From assembly GCF_004403515.1 (NCBI RefSeq), contig NZ_SOHH01000056.1, positions 3,653 to 67,652 of the forward strand: DNA of 64,000 bases. The letters are read 5' to 3'. Of this stretch, positions 28,037 to 37,438 are shown in pieces. The DNA is from Cryobacterium fucosi. Lineage in GTDB: Bacteria > Actinomycetota > Actinomycetes > Actinomycetales > Microbacteriaceae. Both the position numbers and the translations under genes were made by a program. The notes under the pieces are model-generated. The model saw nothing but the letters and a program-made list of their open reading frames with translations, made no database searches and had not been told where the DNA came from. Numbering within the stretch: the first letter of the stretch is position 1; each line of letters begins with the position of its first letter.

Positions 28037-29002
28037 CTATTGCCTGGTTGAATCGTCGTCGGTAGCGCGAGGGCGCACGGCGGTCACCCTGTCGGACAGC
28101 ACGAAGCCCTTCTTCCTCATCGCGCGGGCGCGCTCCCCCGCCGAGCGAAGACGGGGATTGACGTACTCATCGATGCCGAAGTTGATCAGGGAGAGTGCCA
28201 TGCCCAGCAAAGCAATGCACAGGCCTGCGGGGACATACCACCACCAGAAGTCAGGGAAGGCTCCGTTCTGCTGTGCCCAGAACAGGATCGTTCCCCAGTT
28301 GAGGTTGGTGATCGGAATGACGCCGATGAAGGCCAGGGTGGTGAGGCCGAGGACCGCGGCGATGACCGTTCCGACGAAACTCGATGCGATGATCGCGGTC
28401 AGATTGGGCAGCATTTCTACGGCGATGATGCGGTACAGGGGTTCCCCGTTGGCTCTCGCGGCCTGGATGAAGTCACGGTTGCGCAAGGACATCGTCTGCG
28501 CGCGGAGGACCCGGCCACCCCACGCCCAGCCGGTGATCGCGAGAACCGACGAAATGAGCAGCAGGCTCGGGTTTTCGTACTGCGAGGCGATGATGATGAT
28601 CAGCGGCAGGCCGGGGATGACCAGGAACACATTGGTCAGGGCGGACAACGATTCACTCCGCCAGCCGGTGACGTATCCCGCCGTGACTCCGATTCCCACC
28701 GCAATGAACGTGGCAATGACTCCCGCGGTGAAGCCGACCACCAGCACCCCGCGGGTGCCATAGATGATCTGGCTCAGCACGTCCTCACCCATGTGGGTGG
28801 TTCCGAGCCAGTGCACCCAGGACGGGGCTTGTCGGAGGGCGGTGAAGTCCTTGTCGAGGGGACCGTAGGGCGCGATCCAGTCCCCGAAGATCGCCACCAG
28901 GCAGAAGGCTCCGAGGATGCTGAGCCCGGCAACGGACTTTCCGTTACGAAACATCGCGAACGTCTGGCCCAGTCGACCGAACGCGTTTCTCTTGTGCGTC
29001 AT
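28037..29002 (-). CDS. DppC/OppC-type ABC permease
   Basis: 321 residues with about six membrane helices. The N-terminal OppC-type segment (SVAGLSILGAFCLVAIFGDW) is present, and the cytoplasmic coupling loop lies near residue 200 (AARANGEPLYRIIAVEMLPN). It forms the membrane channel with the DppB-type protein encoded three bases upstream. In this operon the cargo is probably a beta-gluco-oligosaccharide rather than a peptide, as in CbtABCDF-type cellobiose systems of the same family. Confidence 0.88.
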   Translation of the reverse strand: MTHKRNAFGRLGQTFAMFRNGKSVAGLSILGAFCLVAIFGDWIAPYGPLDKDFTALRQAPSWVHWLGTTHMGEDVLSQIIYGTRGVLVVGFTAGVIATFIAVGIGVTAGYVTGWRSESLSALTNVFLVIPGLPLIIIIASQYENPSLLLISSVLAITGWAWGGRVLRAQTMSLRNRDFIQAARANGEPLYRIIAVEMLPNLTAIIASSFVGTVIAAVLGLTTLAFIGVIPITNLNWGTILFWAQQNGAFPDFWWWYVPAGLCIALLGMALSLINFGIDEYVNPRLRSAGERARAMRKKGFVLSDRVTAVRPRATDDDSTRQ

Positions 29003-29005
29003 GTC

Positions 29006-29989
29006 TCATGCCTCCATCTGGCGAGTGCGCGGGTCGAGGATCGCATAGGCGACATCCGCGATGATGTTGGCGACGAGAACAGCCAACGTGATCACGAGGA
29101 ACAACCCCTGCATCAGCGGGTAGTCCTTGGCCGTCGTCGCGTCGAGGAGGAGCTTGCCGGCGCCTGGGTAGGAGAAGACGAGTTCCATCACCAACGTTCC
29201 GCCCACGATGAAGCCGAGCGACATGGCGAAGCTGGACAGCTGGGGCAGGGAGGCGTTGCGGGCGGCGTAGTTGATCAGGACACGCACGGGCCGGAGGCCC
29301 TTGGCCTGCGCGACGGTGACGTAGTCCTCATCCAAAACCGTGATCATCATGTTGCGCATCCCCAAAATCCAGCCGCCGAGCGAGCCGATCACCAGGGTGA
29401 GCGCGGGCAGGAAGCCGTGTTGGATCACCTGGCCGGCGAATTCCAGGGAGAAGCCGGGTTGCGTTCCCTTGTCGTAGGCGTGTGATGCGGGGAACCAGCC
29501 GAGCGTGGTCGAGAACACGGCGATGGCGATCAGACCCATCCAGAAGTAGGGGACGGTGGAAAAGAAGGTGGCGACAGGCACGATCGCGTCGGCTCTGCTG
29601 CCGCGGCGCCATCCGATCAGCCCGCCGATCGCGGTGCCGAGCGCGAACGAGAGCACTGTGGCGAGGCCGACGAGGCCGATGGTCCAGGGAATCGCCGACG
29701 CTATGACATCGGTGACCGGCGCCAGGCCCTTGGAGAACGATCTGCCGAGATCCCCGGACAGCAGCAGCTGCCAGTAGTCGATGTACTGCTCGAGAAGGCT
29801 TTTGGTCGAATCCAATCCGAACAGTGTTCTGAGTGAGTCGATGGCCTCCGGGCTGATCCTGCCCTGGTTCTTCTGCAGGTAGGCAGAGACCGGGTCACCT
29901 TTCATCATGCGCGGGAGGAAGAAATTGATGGTGATCGCGGCCCACGCGGTGAAGGCGTAGAACGCCGTGCGTCGCAAGATGAATCTCAC
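29006..29989 (-). CDS. DppB/OppB-type ABC permease
   Basis: 327 residues starting in an ATGA overlap with the upstream ATPase gene. The N-terminal helix runs FYAFTAWAAITINFFLPRM, and the coupling motif TVAQAKGLRPVRVLINYAARN (~230) is followed by three membrane helices, as in OppB. It pairs with the DppC-type subunit. Substrate inferred from the adjacent GH3 gene. Confidence 0.88.
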   Translation of the reverse strand: MRFILRRTAFYAFTAWAAITINFFLPRMMKGDPVSAYLQKNQGRISPEAIDSLRTLFGLDSTKSLLEQYIDYWQLLLSGDLGRSFSKGLAPVTDVIASAIPWTIGLVGLATVLSFALGTAIGGLIGWRRGSRADAIVPVATFFSTVPYFWMGLIAIAVFSTTLGWFPASHAYDKGTQPGFSLEFAGQVIQHGFLPALTLVIGSLGGWILGMRNMMITVLDEDYVTVAQAKGLRPVRVLINYAARNASLPQLSSFAMSLGFIVGGTLVMELVFSYPGAGKLLLDATTAKDYPLMQGLFLVITLAVLVANIIADVAYAILDPRTRQMEA

Positions 29990-30795
29990 GTGGTGGCTCC
30001 CGGAATGGTCGTGGATGCCGCGAAGTGCTTTTCCGGATCGGGAGAGGCGTCGCGGAGCGCGAGGGTGTAAGGATGCGTCGGGTGGAGAATGACGTCGTCG
30101 GACGGGCCATGCTCGACGACTTTCCCGTGATGGAGAACCATGATCTCGTCGCTGAAGTGGCGAGCGGTTGCGAGGTCGTGAGTGATGTACAGAACGCCCA
30201 GATTCGCTTCGCGTTGGAGCTCGGCGAGAAGGTTGAGCACCTCGAGTCGGATGGACACGTCGAGCATGGAGACGGGTTCGTCGGCGATCAGGAGCGCGGG
30301 GCGCGATGCGAGGGCTCTGGCGATGGCGACACGTTGGCGTTGTCCCCCGGACAGCTCGTGCGGACGACGGTCGATGGTCTGTTCCGGCGAGAGTCGCACT
30401 CGGTTGAGCAGCCTGAACACCTCCTCCTCCACCTGGTCCGCGGGGACGACCCGGTCGAGACGGAGGGGGCGCTCGATGTGGTGCCGGATCGTGTGGTAGG
30501 GATTCAGGGAGGCGAATGGGTCCTGGAACACCATGCGCACCGTCTGCCGGTATCGCCGGAGCGGGCGGCCCCAGGTGGGAATGGGTGTGCCGTCGAGCAG
30601 GACCTGTCCGGAGCTGACCCGCTCGAGCTGCGTGAGGATTTTCGCGATCGTTGACTTCCCGCTCCCGCTCTGACCGACCAGGGCGATGGTCCGGCCGGAG
30701 GTGAGCGTGAAATTGACCTTGTCGAGGGCGATCAGTTCGCCCGAACCCCGAACGCGGTATTTCTTCGTGACGTCTCTGAACTCAAGTGTTGTCAT
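29986..30795 (-). CDS. DppF/OppF-type ABC ATPase
   Basis: 269 residues. Walker A is VGQSGSGKST (~40), signature HELSGGQRQRVAIARAL (~148), Walker B LLIADEPVSMLD (~168), then the H-loop in YITHDLATA. The C-terminal extension (HPYTLALRDASPDP) is the OppF-type tail. It overlaps both neighbours by ATGA, so the two ATPases and the DppB permease are made in a fixed ratio. Confidence 0.9.
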   Translation of the reverse strand: MTTLEFRDVTKKYRVRGSGELIALDKVNFTLTSGRTIALVGQSGSGKSTIAKILTQLERVSSGQVLLDGTPIPTWGRPLRRYRQTVRMVFQDPFASLNPYHTIRHHIERPLRLDRVVPADQVEEEVFRLLNRVRLSPEQTIDRRPHELSGGQRQRVAIARALASRPALLIADEPVSMLDVSIRLEVLNLLAELQREANLGVLYITHDLATARHFSDEIMVLHHGKVVEHGPSDDVILHPTHPYTLALRDASPDPEKHFAASTTIPGATT

Positions 30796-31667
30796 TGAAC
30801 GGTGACTCCTGATTCCGCGTCAAGGGCGCTCTCGCTGGGTCGACGCACGAAGCCGCCGCGTTCGCCGGTCAGGCTCGGGAAGGATGCCAGGAGTCGCCGA
30901 GTGTAGTCATGCCGGGGGTTCTCGTAGAGATTCCGGGCCGTGTCGATCTCGACGATGCGACCTTCCCTCATCACCGCGATTCGGTCGGAGATCTCCAGGA
31001 GCAGCGGAAGGTCGTGCGTGATGAAGATGACGGAGAATCCGAACTCCTTGCGCAGGTCGGAGATCTGGTCGAGGATCTCCCGCTGCACGAGAACGTCGAG
31101 CGCGGTGGTGGGCTCGTCCATGATCATCAACTGAGGTTTGAGGGCGAGTGCCATGGCGATCATCACGCGCTGCCGCATCCCGCCGGACAGTTCGTGCGGA
31201 TAGGAGCGCAGACGGCCACTACCGACGCCGACGATGTCGAGCAAGCGTCCGGCCTCCAGGCGATGCTCTCTGCGACTCATGGCGGGACGGTGGGTGGAGA
31301 AGACGTCCTGAAGCTGCGCCCCGATGGTGATGATCGGGTTGAGAGCGTTCATCGCTCCCTGGAAGACCATGGAGGCCTTTTCCCAGCGGAAGGCGCGCAG
31401 CTGGACGTCGTCCATCGTGTTGATGTCGATGTCCTCGCCGGATTCATCGTGAAAGACGGCGGACCCGGAGGTGATCACGGCGGGTGGTTTGAGCAGCCGC
31501 TGGATGCCGTAGGCAAGGGTGGTCTTGCCGCATCCGGATTCGCCCGCGAGGCCAAGGATCTCGCCTCGGCGGACTGTGATGGACACGTCTCGCACGGCTT
31601 CCACGGGGGGATTCACGTCGTACGAAACGCTGAACTGGGAAACCGTCAGGAGGTCGTCGGTAGTCAT
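30792..31667 (-). CDS. DppD/OppD-type ABC ATPase
   Basis: 291 residues. Walker A is GESGCGKTTLAYG (~40), signature HELSGGMRQRVMIAMAL (~158), Walker B LMIMDEPTTALD (~178). The C-terminal HDYTRRLLASFPSLTG is the OppD-type tail, though the Cys cluster for an iron-sulfur site seen in some OppD proteins is absent. It is the first ATPase gene after the binding-protein gene, with a 115-base gap that holds a short tandem repeat. Confidence 0.9.
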   Translation of the reverse strand: MTTDDLLTVSQFSVSYDVNPPVEAVRDVSITVRRGEILGLAGESGCGKTTLAYGIQRLLKPPAVITSGSAVFHDESGEDIDINTMDDVQLRAFRWEKASMVFQGAMNALNPIITIGAQLQDVFSTHRPAMSRREHRLEAGRLLDIVGVGSGRLRSYPHELSGGMRQRVMIAMALALKPQLMIMDEPTTALDVLVQREILDQISDLRKEFGFSVIFITHDLPLLLEISDRIAVMREGRIVEIDTARNLYENPRHDYTRRLLASFPSLTGERGGFVRRPSESALDAESGVTVQ

Positions 31668-31687
31668 GGCTGGTCACGGCTCTTTCT

Positions 31688-31715
31688 CGGTGGGAAACGC
31701 CCGGTGGGAAACGCC
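31688..31715. repeat. 14-base perfect tandem duplication
   Basis: CGGTGGGAAACGCC occurs twice back to back between the binding-protein gene and the ATPase gene. It is a small duplication in the intra-operon gap. It might contribute to an mRNA structure that lowers expression of the membrane part relative to the binding protein, but this is speculative. Confidence 0.6.
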
Positions 31716-31782
31716 CGAATCAGGCCACCGGACGGGGAAGGCCTGTCTCCCCCGCCCGATGGTTGCCTTTGGTGCTGCCGGA

Positions 31783-33438
31783 TCAGTTGGCCGCTTCGAG
31801 CTCGGTCAGGATCAGCACGGCCGTCGGCTGGGTCGGATCCGCCGGCGCGTAGGGGTTGTCTTCCCCGGGCCAGCCGACGTAGCTGCGCGTGTTGAAGGCG
31901 CCGATGAATGGCCGGGTTCCCACTGGCATCGCCGGCACCTCGTCAACGAAGATCTTCTGCACGGTCTCGAGTGCTGCGCCGCGAGTGGCGTCGTCAGCGG
32001 CATTCGTGTACTCGTTCAGCGCTGCCGTGGCCTTCGGGCTGTCGAAGCGTCCGAAGTTGAAGTCGGCGCTCTCTCCGAGGGGCTTCAGCCAACGGCCGTC
32101 CATCATGTTGCTGTAAAGGTCGTAGGGAGTGGCGCCGGTGTCGGTCCAGTGCAGGATCGCCTGGAAGTCGCCGGTGCCCTTGGCTTCCCACCAGGTGTCG
32201 GAGTCGGGCGTGTCGACCGTGGCCTCGACGCCCAGGGACTTAGCGGCATCCGCGATGAGGCTGATCCCGGTCACGTAGTCGTTCCAGCCCTGAGGAACAG
32301 AGAGGGCGAAGGTGACCGGCGCGCCGGACGGGTCGACCAGGGACTTGCCGGCCCAGGTGTAGCCGGCGTCCTTCAGGAGGCTCTTGGCAGCATCCGCGTC
32401 GACCTTGTAGGTCTCACCCTTGTACTCGGCGGAGATGAAGGGGTCGCCCACAGGCGTCGGCAGGCCGGTGACGGAACTCACGACCGGGACACTGCCTTCT
32501 CGGGCGATGTCGGCGTACTGCGTTCGATCGATGACGAGGTTCATCGCCTTACGGAAGGCGACGTCGTTGAACGGCTTGGTCTGCGTGTTGACGAACATCG
32601 TGTCGATCGCCAGTCCGGCGGCGGCCCAATAGACGTTGTTCTCAGGGTCCTTGTCGAGGTAGGCCGACTTGACATTCGGGATGAAGGCCTGCGCCCAGTC
32701 GGCATCGCCGTTGGCGAGCGCCGTGGTGAGGGCCGTGTTGTCGTTGTAGGACACGTAGTAGAGGGTCGGCACGGCCAGCTTGCCGCCCCAGTAGTCGTCG
32801 CGTGCGGTGAGCTCCACGCTTTGGGTGTCGAACTGGCTGAGCACGTAGGGTCCGGTGCCCACCGGGTTCGGGTTCGCGAAGGTGGCGGGGTCTTCGACGC
32901 TCTCCCAGATGTGCTTGGGCAGGATCTGCTTGTGCAGCACCTTGTCCTGCTTCGAGAACATCGATCCGGCGAACGTGACGGTCACGCTGTCGCCGTCGCG
33001 GGTGACGTCGGTGATGCCGAGGGCCGCGGTGTCGAGTTCGGGCTTGGTCGTGAACATGGTGAAGGTGAACTCGATGTCTTCGGCGGTGAAGTCCTCACCG
33101 TCGTTCCAGGTCACGCCGTCTCGGGCGACGAGCGTCACTGCCCTGTAATCGTCGGTCCAGGTGATCTCGGACGCAAGCCACGGCCGCACCTCGTCGCTCG
33201 GACTGACGAGGTTGACGATGCCGAGCGGCTCCAGAATCGCATTGAGGTAGCCGAGCTTCATTCCGGATGATTCGCCGATCCACGGATTGTTGGACTCGGT
33301 TGCGATCGCACCGTCCGGTTTCGCGATGGTCAGTGCTGCCCCGCTCTCCGAAGTGCTGCTGCTGTTGCCGCTTGTGCAGCCGGTAATCGCGATCGCGGCC
33401 ACGAGCCCCATGGCGACCAGCGTGGATTTCACCTTCAT
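31783..33438 (-). CDS. Family 5 extracellular solute-binding lipoprotein
   Basis: 551 residues from ATG 33438 with GGGAGAGAT upstream. The lipobox AITGC places the mature N-terminal Cys at about residue 20, followed by a Ser/Asn linker. The SBP_bac_5 fold is indicated by WLASEITWTDDYRAVTLVARDGVTWNDGEDFTAED-like segments around residues 95-125 and a C-terminal NPYAP end. Such proteins usually bind oligopeptides; a clade binds cellobiose or other beta-glucosides. The downstream GH3 gene favours the latter. It is the first gene of the operon, and a dyad lies ~60 bases upstream. Confidence 0.9.
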   Translation of the reverse strand: MKVKSTLVAMGLVAAIAITGCTSGNSSSTSESGAALTIAKPDGAIATESNNPWIGESSGMKLGYLNAILEPLGIVNLVSPSDEVRPWLASEITWTDDYRAVTLVARDGVTWNDGEDFTAEDIEFTFTMFTTKPELDTAALGITDVTRDGDSVTVTFAGSMFSKQDKVLHKQILPKHIWESVEDPATFANPNPVGTGPYVLSQFDTQSVELTARDDYWGGKLAVPTLYYVSYNDNTALTTALANGDADWAQAFIPNVKSAYLDKDPENNVYWAAAGLAIDTMFVNTQTKPFNDVAFRKAMNLVIDRTQYADIAREGSVPVVSSVTGLPTPVGDPFISAEYKGETYKVDADAAKSLLKDAGYTWAGKSLVDPSGAPVTFALSVPQGWNDYVTGISLIADAAKSLGVEATVDTPDSDTWWEAKGTGDFQAILHWTDTGATPYDLYSNMMDGRWLKPLGESADFNFGRFDSPKATAALNEYTNAADDATRGAALETVQKIFVDEVPAMPVGTRPFIGAFNTRSYVGWPGEDNPYAPADPTQPTAVLILTELEAAN

Positions 33439-33495
33439 GTATCTCTCCCTCGAGATCAGGTGTCCGTGCAAGGCTGCCGTGACACAAGATAAAAT

Positions 33496-33513
33496 TTACC
33501 GTCTTGTCAGTAA
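33496..33513. promoter_or_regulatory. Candidate TetR operator between the glucoside operon and its regulator
   Basis: TTACCGTCTTGTCAGTAA is an imperfect dyad (TTACxGxC / GxCxGTAA geometry) with a two-base centre. It lies 58 bases upstream of the binding-protein start in the divergent region shared with the TetR gene. Position and symmetry fit a TetR-family site controlling both sides. Confidence 0.6.
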
Positions 33514-33672
33514 GTATTCAAGACCAAATTCCGAAACGCCGCGATACGCTTTGTTCCAGCCGGTCACGTGGCGGACAGCGCGTAGAATCTTGCTCGTCCA
33601 GAGCGGACCTTTTCGACCGCTCACCGGCAAGAAAGACCGGACCGGTCGCGAATTTTTGATATGGCATAGGTG

Positions 33673-34347
33673 ATGACCCTGATGGTTACGGCACGAAGAA
33701 AGTCTCAGCCCAGGCCGCAAACGCTCGCGCGGCGCAGAGACATCCTGGAGGCCGCCCTCGAGATATTCGGCAGCAAGGGCTACACCAATGGCACGCTCTC
33801 CGACATTGCGGAGCAGGTGAACATGACCCATCCGGGAATCCTGCATCACTTCGGGTCGAAGGATCAGCTCCTCCTCGAGGTCCTGCGCTTTCGCGATGAA
33901 ACCGATGTGCAGAGTCTGGCCGGCCAGCACATCCCCGACGGAATCGAGTTCTTCCGCCACTTGGTGGCCACGGCCTTCTCCAATGCCCAACGTGCGGGAA
34001 TCGTTCAGGCCTACGTCGTGCTCTCGGCCGAATCGGTCACCGACGACCACCCCGCTCGCGAATTCTTCGTGGATCGATACCGCACCCTCCGCGCCGAGGC
34101 GCGACACGCATTCGAGGTCGTGTGCGCGGAGCGCGGAGCGGTAGCGCCCGAGACGGTCTCACTGGCGGCTACTGCGATTCTGGCGGTGATGGACGGGCTC
34201 CAGGTTCAGTGGCTGCTTGATCCCAGCAACGTAGAACTCGCCCAGGCGAGCGAGTTCGCGATCGAAGCCATTGTGGCCTCGGTTCTCGAGCCGCGGGACG
34301 CAATACTCGCTCGCTCCTCTGGTCCAGGCGGCGGACACCAAGAGTGA
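33673..34347 (+). CDS. TetR-family regulator
   Basis: 224 residues if ATG 33673 is used; an ATG nine bases later is equally possible and no strong ribosome site decides. The N-terminal HTH reads RRDILEAALEIFGSKGYTNGTLSDIAEQVNMTHPGILHHFGSKDQLL, a complete TetR domain (about residues 20-66; key residues G-Y-T at 37-39 and H-H-F at 58-60). The ligand domain is all-helical. It is divergent from the beta-glucoside operon with the dyad at 33496 between, so it is likely the local repressor. The inducer is unknown. Confidence 0.88.
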   Translation: MTLMVTARRKSQPRPQTLARRRDILEAALEIFGSKGYTNGTLSDIAEQVNMTHPGILHHFGSKDQLLLEVLRFRDETDVQSLAGQHIPDGIEFFRHLVATAFSNAQRAGIVQAYVVLSAESVTDDHPAREFFVDRYRTLRAEARHAFEVVCAERGAVAPETVSLAATAILAVMDGLQVQWLLDPSNVELAQASEFAIEAIVASVLEPRDAILARSSGPGGGHQE

Positions 34348-34408
34348 AACGGCAGTTTCCGGTGGCGAAGTGGCGAGCACTGCGGCGCGCCTGCGCGATT
34401 CAAGGCAG

Positions 34409-34455
34409 ACCACTACAGGTAGTATGGAGATCACACCCCAACCACTAGATGTGGT
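34409..34455 (+). promoter_or_regulatory. Paired NrdR-like boxes upstream of nrdD
   Basis: ACCACTACAGGTAGT (34409-34423) and ACCACTAGATGTGGT (34441-34455) share ACCACTAxAxGTxGT and are 32 bases apart start to start, three helical turns. NrdR binds two such ~16-base palindromes spaced by whole turns in front of ribonucleotide reductase operons. The pair ends 66 bases before the nrdD start. Confidence 0.75.
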
Positions 34456-34521
34456 TCCTTCGCCCGGCTCAAACTCCCGCTCGATCGCTGTGGGCACTAC
34501 GACTCGAGGAGACTTCAGCGC

Positions 34522-36768
34522 GTGTTGAAAACGGAAAACCCTGGCGCAGGAACCCTCACGACGGGGAGCGCTCTCGGCACGCTCATGGTGGCCAAACGCG
34601 ACGGACGCCGGCTCGCCTTCGATGACACCCGCATCTACGCGGCACTCGCCAAGAGCTTCACCGAAGTGCATGGCGAGCTGACCCCGCTCACGCACCGCAC
34701 CATCCGTGACCTGGTCGCTCGCGTCGACCGCGAGATCGCCTCGCGCTTCGCCGTCGACATCAAGATCTACGAGGTGCAGAACATCGTGGAACACGCCCTG
34801 CTTGACAGCAAGGAGTACGACGCCGCCGAGGCATACATCAATTACCGGATCCAGCGGGACTTCGCGCGCAGCAAGGCCACCGACATCAACCACTCGATCA
34901 TCAAGCTGATCAGCAAGGACGAGTCGGTCGTCAACGAGAACGCGAACAAGGACAGCGACGTCTTCAACACCCAGCGCGACCTGACCGCCGGCGCGGTGGG
35001 CAAGGCCATCGGCCTGAAGATGCTGCCCCCGCACGTCGCCAACGCCCACCAGAAGGGCGACCTGCACTACCACGACCTCGACTACCACCCCTACGCGCCG
35101 ATGACGAACTGCTGCCTCATCGACTTCAAGACGATGCTGAGCCAGGGCTTCCGGATCGGCAACGCCGACGTCGACCCGCCCCGGTCGATCCAGACGGCGA
35201 CGGCCCAGATCTCGCAGATCATCGCGAACGTGTCCTCGAGCCAGTACGGCGGATGCTCGGGGAACCGCATCGACGAGGTGCTCGCCCCCTACGCCGAGAA
35301 GAACCTCGAAAAGCACCTGGTCCAGGCCGGGAAATGGATCGAGGACGAGTCCCGGCACCAGCAGTACGCCGAGGAGAAGACCCTCAAGGACATCTACGAC
35401 GCGATGCAGAGCCTCGAATACGAGATCAACACCCTCTTCACCTCCAACGGGCAGACACCCTTCACCTCCCTGGGCTTCGGCCTCGGCACCAGCTGGTTCG
35501 AGCGCGAGATCCAGAAGGCGATCCTGCAGATCCGGATCGAGGGCCTGGGCAGTGAGAAGCGCACCGCGATCTTCCCGAAACTGATCTTCACGGTCAAGCG
35601 TGGCCTCAACCTCGCACCGACCGACCCGAACTACGACATCAAGCAGCTGGCGCTGGAGTGCTCCACCAAGCGCATGTACCCCGACATCCTCAACTACGAC
35701 AAGATCGTCGAGCTCACCGGCAGCTTCAAGGTGCCGATGGGCTGCCGGTCGTTCCTGCAGGGCTGGACCGACGAGGAGGGCAACGACGTCTCCGAGGGCC
35801 GGATGAACCTCGGAGTCGTGACGCTCAACCTGCCCCGGATCGCCCTCGAGGCCGCCGGCGACAAGGACAGGTTCTGGAGCATCCTCGCCGAGCGGGTGAG
35901 CACGGCGCGCGACGCACTGCTCTTCAGAATCGACCGGTGCAAGGAAGCGACCCCGGATAACGCCCCGATCCTCTACGTCTACGGCGCCTTCGGCCAGCAC
36001 CTCGATGCCGGCCAACCCGTCGACACCCTCTTCAAGAACAAGCGCGCCACCGTGTCCCTCGGCTACATCGGCCTCTACGAGGTGGCCGCGGCCTTCTATG
36101 GCGGTGACTGGGAATCCGACGCCGAGGCGAAGGACTTCACCGTCGACATCCTGCGCACCCTCCACGAGCGCACCCGGGAGTGGAGCAATGAGTACGGCTA
36201 CCAGTTCAGCGTGTACTCGACGCCGAGCGAGAGCCTGACCGACCGGTTCTGCCGACTCGACACAGCGAAGTTCGGCTCCGTGCCCAACATCACCGACAAG
36301 GACTACTACACCAACAGCTTCCACTACGACGTGCGCAAGAGCCCGACGCCGTTCGAGAAGCTGGACTTCGAGAAGGTCTACCCGACGTATTCCTCCGGCG
36401 GGTTCATCCACTACTGCGAATATCCGATCCTGCAGCAAAACCCCAAGGCGCTCGAGGCCGTGTGGGACTACTCCTACGATCGCGTCGGCTACCTGGGCAC
36501 CAACACTCCGATCGACCGGTGCTATGCCTGCGGCTTCTCGGGCGACTTCGATGCCACCGAGCGCGGCTTCGAGTGCCCCGAATGCGCAAACGCCGACCCG
36601 ATGACCTGCGACGTCGTCAAGCGCACCTGCGGCTACCTCGGAAACCCGCAGGCCCGCCCGATGGTGCACGGACGCCACACCGAGATCACCTCCCGGGTCA
36701 AGCACATGGCGGGCGCCACCGGCATCCGTGGGGCGGATGCCGCCGCATCAGTCGCCGAGGATGCGTAA
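34522..36768 (+). CDS. nrdD: Anaerobic (class III) ribonucleoside-triphosphate reductase
   Basis: 748 residues from a GTG at 34522 with GAGGAG ten bases upstream. The N-terminal ATP-cone (VAKRDGRRLAFDDTRIYAAL...) is the allosteric domain. The glycyl-radical signature RTCGYLGNPQARPM (~700) lies near the C-terminus after a zinc ribbon CYACGFSG...CPEC. It makes dNTPs without oxygen, using a glycyl radical generated by NrdG. The nrdG start overlaps its last codons. An anaerobic reductase in an otherwise aerobic-looking window suggests growth through low-oxygen phases. Two NrdR-like boxes lie upstream. Confidence 0.95.
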   Translation: MLKTENPGAGTLTTGSALGTLMVAKRDGRRLAFDDTRIYAALAKSFTEVHGELTPLTHRTIRDLVARVDREIASRFAVDIKIYEVQNIVEHALLDSKEYDAAEAYINYRIQRDFARSKATDINHSIIKLISKDESVVNENANKDSDVFNTQRDLTAGAVGKAIGLKMLPPHVANAHQKGDLHYHDLDYHPYAPMTNCCLIDFKTMLSQGFRIGNADVDPPRSIQTATAQISQIIANVSSSQYGGCSGNRIDEVLAPYAEKNLEKHLVQAGKWIEDESRHQQYAEEKTLKDIYDAMQSLEYEINTLFTSNGQTPFTSLGFGLGTSWFEREIQKAILQIRIEGLGSEKRTAIFPKLIFTVKRGLNLAPTDPNYDIKQLALECSTKRMYPDILNYDKIVELTGSFKVPMGCRSFLQGWTDEEGNDVSEGRMNLGVVTLNLPRIALEAAGDKDRFWSILAERVSTARDALLFRIDRCKEATPDNAPILYVYGAFGQHLDAGQPVDTLFKNKRATVSLGYIGLYEVAAAFYGGDWESDAEAKDFTVDILRTLHERTREWSNEYGYQFSVYSTPSESLTDRFCRLDTAKFGSVPNITDKDYYTNSFHYDVRKSPTPFEKLDFEKVYPTYSSGGFIHYCEYPILQQNPKALEAVWDYSYDRVGYLGTNTPIDRCYACGFSGDFDATERGFECPECANADPMTCDVVKRTCGYLGNPQARPMVHGRHTEITSRVKHMAGATGIRGADAAASVAEDA

Positions 36769-37363
36769 CCCCCAGCCCGGCGAGTGGCTGTCGGAGAAGC
36801 TGAGCCAGCGCTACGTCGGCGACTACAAGCCCTTCGTCTTCGTCGACGGCGAAGGGGTGCGGTGCAGCCTGTATCTGTCCGGTTGCCTGTTCGCCTGCGA
36901 GGGCTGCTTCAACGAGGCCACCTGGAGTTTTCGCTATGGACAGCCATACAGTCAGGAGCTCGAGGACCAGATCCTCGCCGACCTCGGCCAGGAGTATGTG
37001 CAGGGCCTCACGCTCCTCGGCGGAGAGCCGTTCCTCAACACCGGGGTGTGCCTGGCGCTCCTCGACCGGGTGCGCCGCGAACTCGGCAGGTCGAAGGACG
37101 TCTGGTGCTGGACCGGCTACACGTTCGAAGAACTGCTGCTGGAGAGTCCGGACAAGCTCGCCATGCTCCGCGAGATCGATGTTCTGGTCGACGGTCGATT
37201 CGAACTGGCCAAGCGCGACCTGAACCTGCAGTTCAGGGGCAGCAGCAACCAGCGGATCATCGACGTGAAGGAGTCCCTGGCCAGCGGACAGGTAACGCTG
37301 TGGGGCGGGCTCAAGGACGCGACCGGCAGCTACGAACAGATCGAGAAGCGGGAGCTGATCTAG
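36761..37363 (+). CDS. nrdG: Anaerobic ribonucleotide reductase activating protein (radical SAM)
   Basis: 200 residues from ATG 36761, which overlaps the nrdD stop by eight bases; an in-frame GTG at 36728 would bury the start deeper in nrdD. The radical SAM cluster motif CLFACEGC gives C42, C46 and C49 (Cx3Cx2C). The GGE-type motif LLGGEPFLN (~86) binds SAM. It cleaves SAM to form the glycyl radical on NrdD. Overlap ensures coupled synthesis. Confidence 0.93.
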   Translation: MRNPQPGEWLSEKLSQRYVGDYKPFVFVDGEGVRCSLYLSGCLFACEGCFNEATWSFRYGQPYSQELEDQILADLGQEYVQGLTLLGGEPFLNTGVCLALLDRVRRELGRSKDVWCWTGYTFEELLLESPDKLAMLREIDVLVDGRFELAKRDLNLQFRGSSNQRIIDVKESLASGQVTLWGGLKDATGSYEQIEKRELI

Positions 37364-37438
37364 GCGAGGTGCTGCGGGGAAGGTGAATACTGATCACCTG
37401 ACCACACCCTGCGCGGCAACCCCGCTTCGTTGGAATGG

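Noticed and set aside
34159-36705. 848-residue open frame antisense to nrdD
   Set aside because: nrdD has complete catalytic motifs; the mirror frame has a biased composition (Val/Gly/Asp/Glu) and no domain. Typical of high-GC codon third positions.
37430-37438. TTG start for the small membrane protein
   Set aside because: ATG at 37439 is in frame and more usual; neither has a clear ribosome site.
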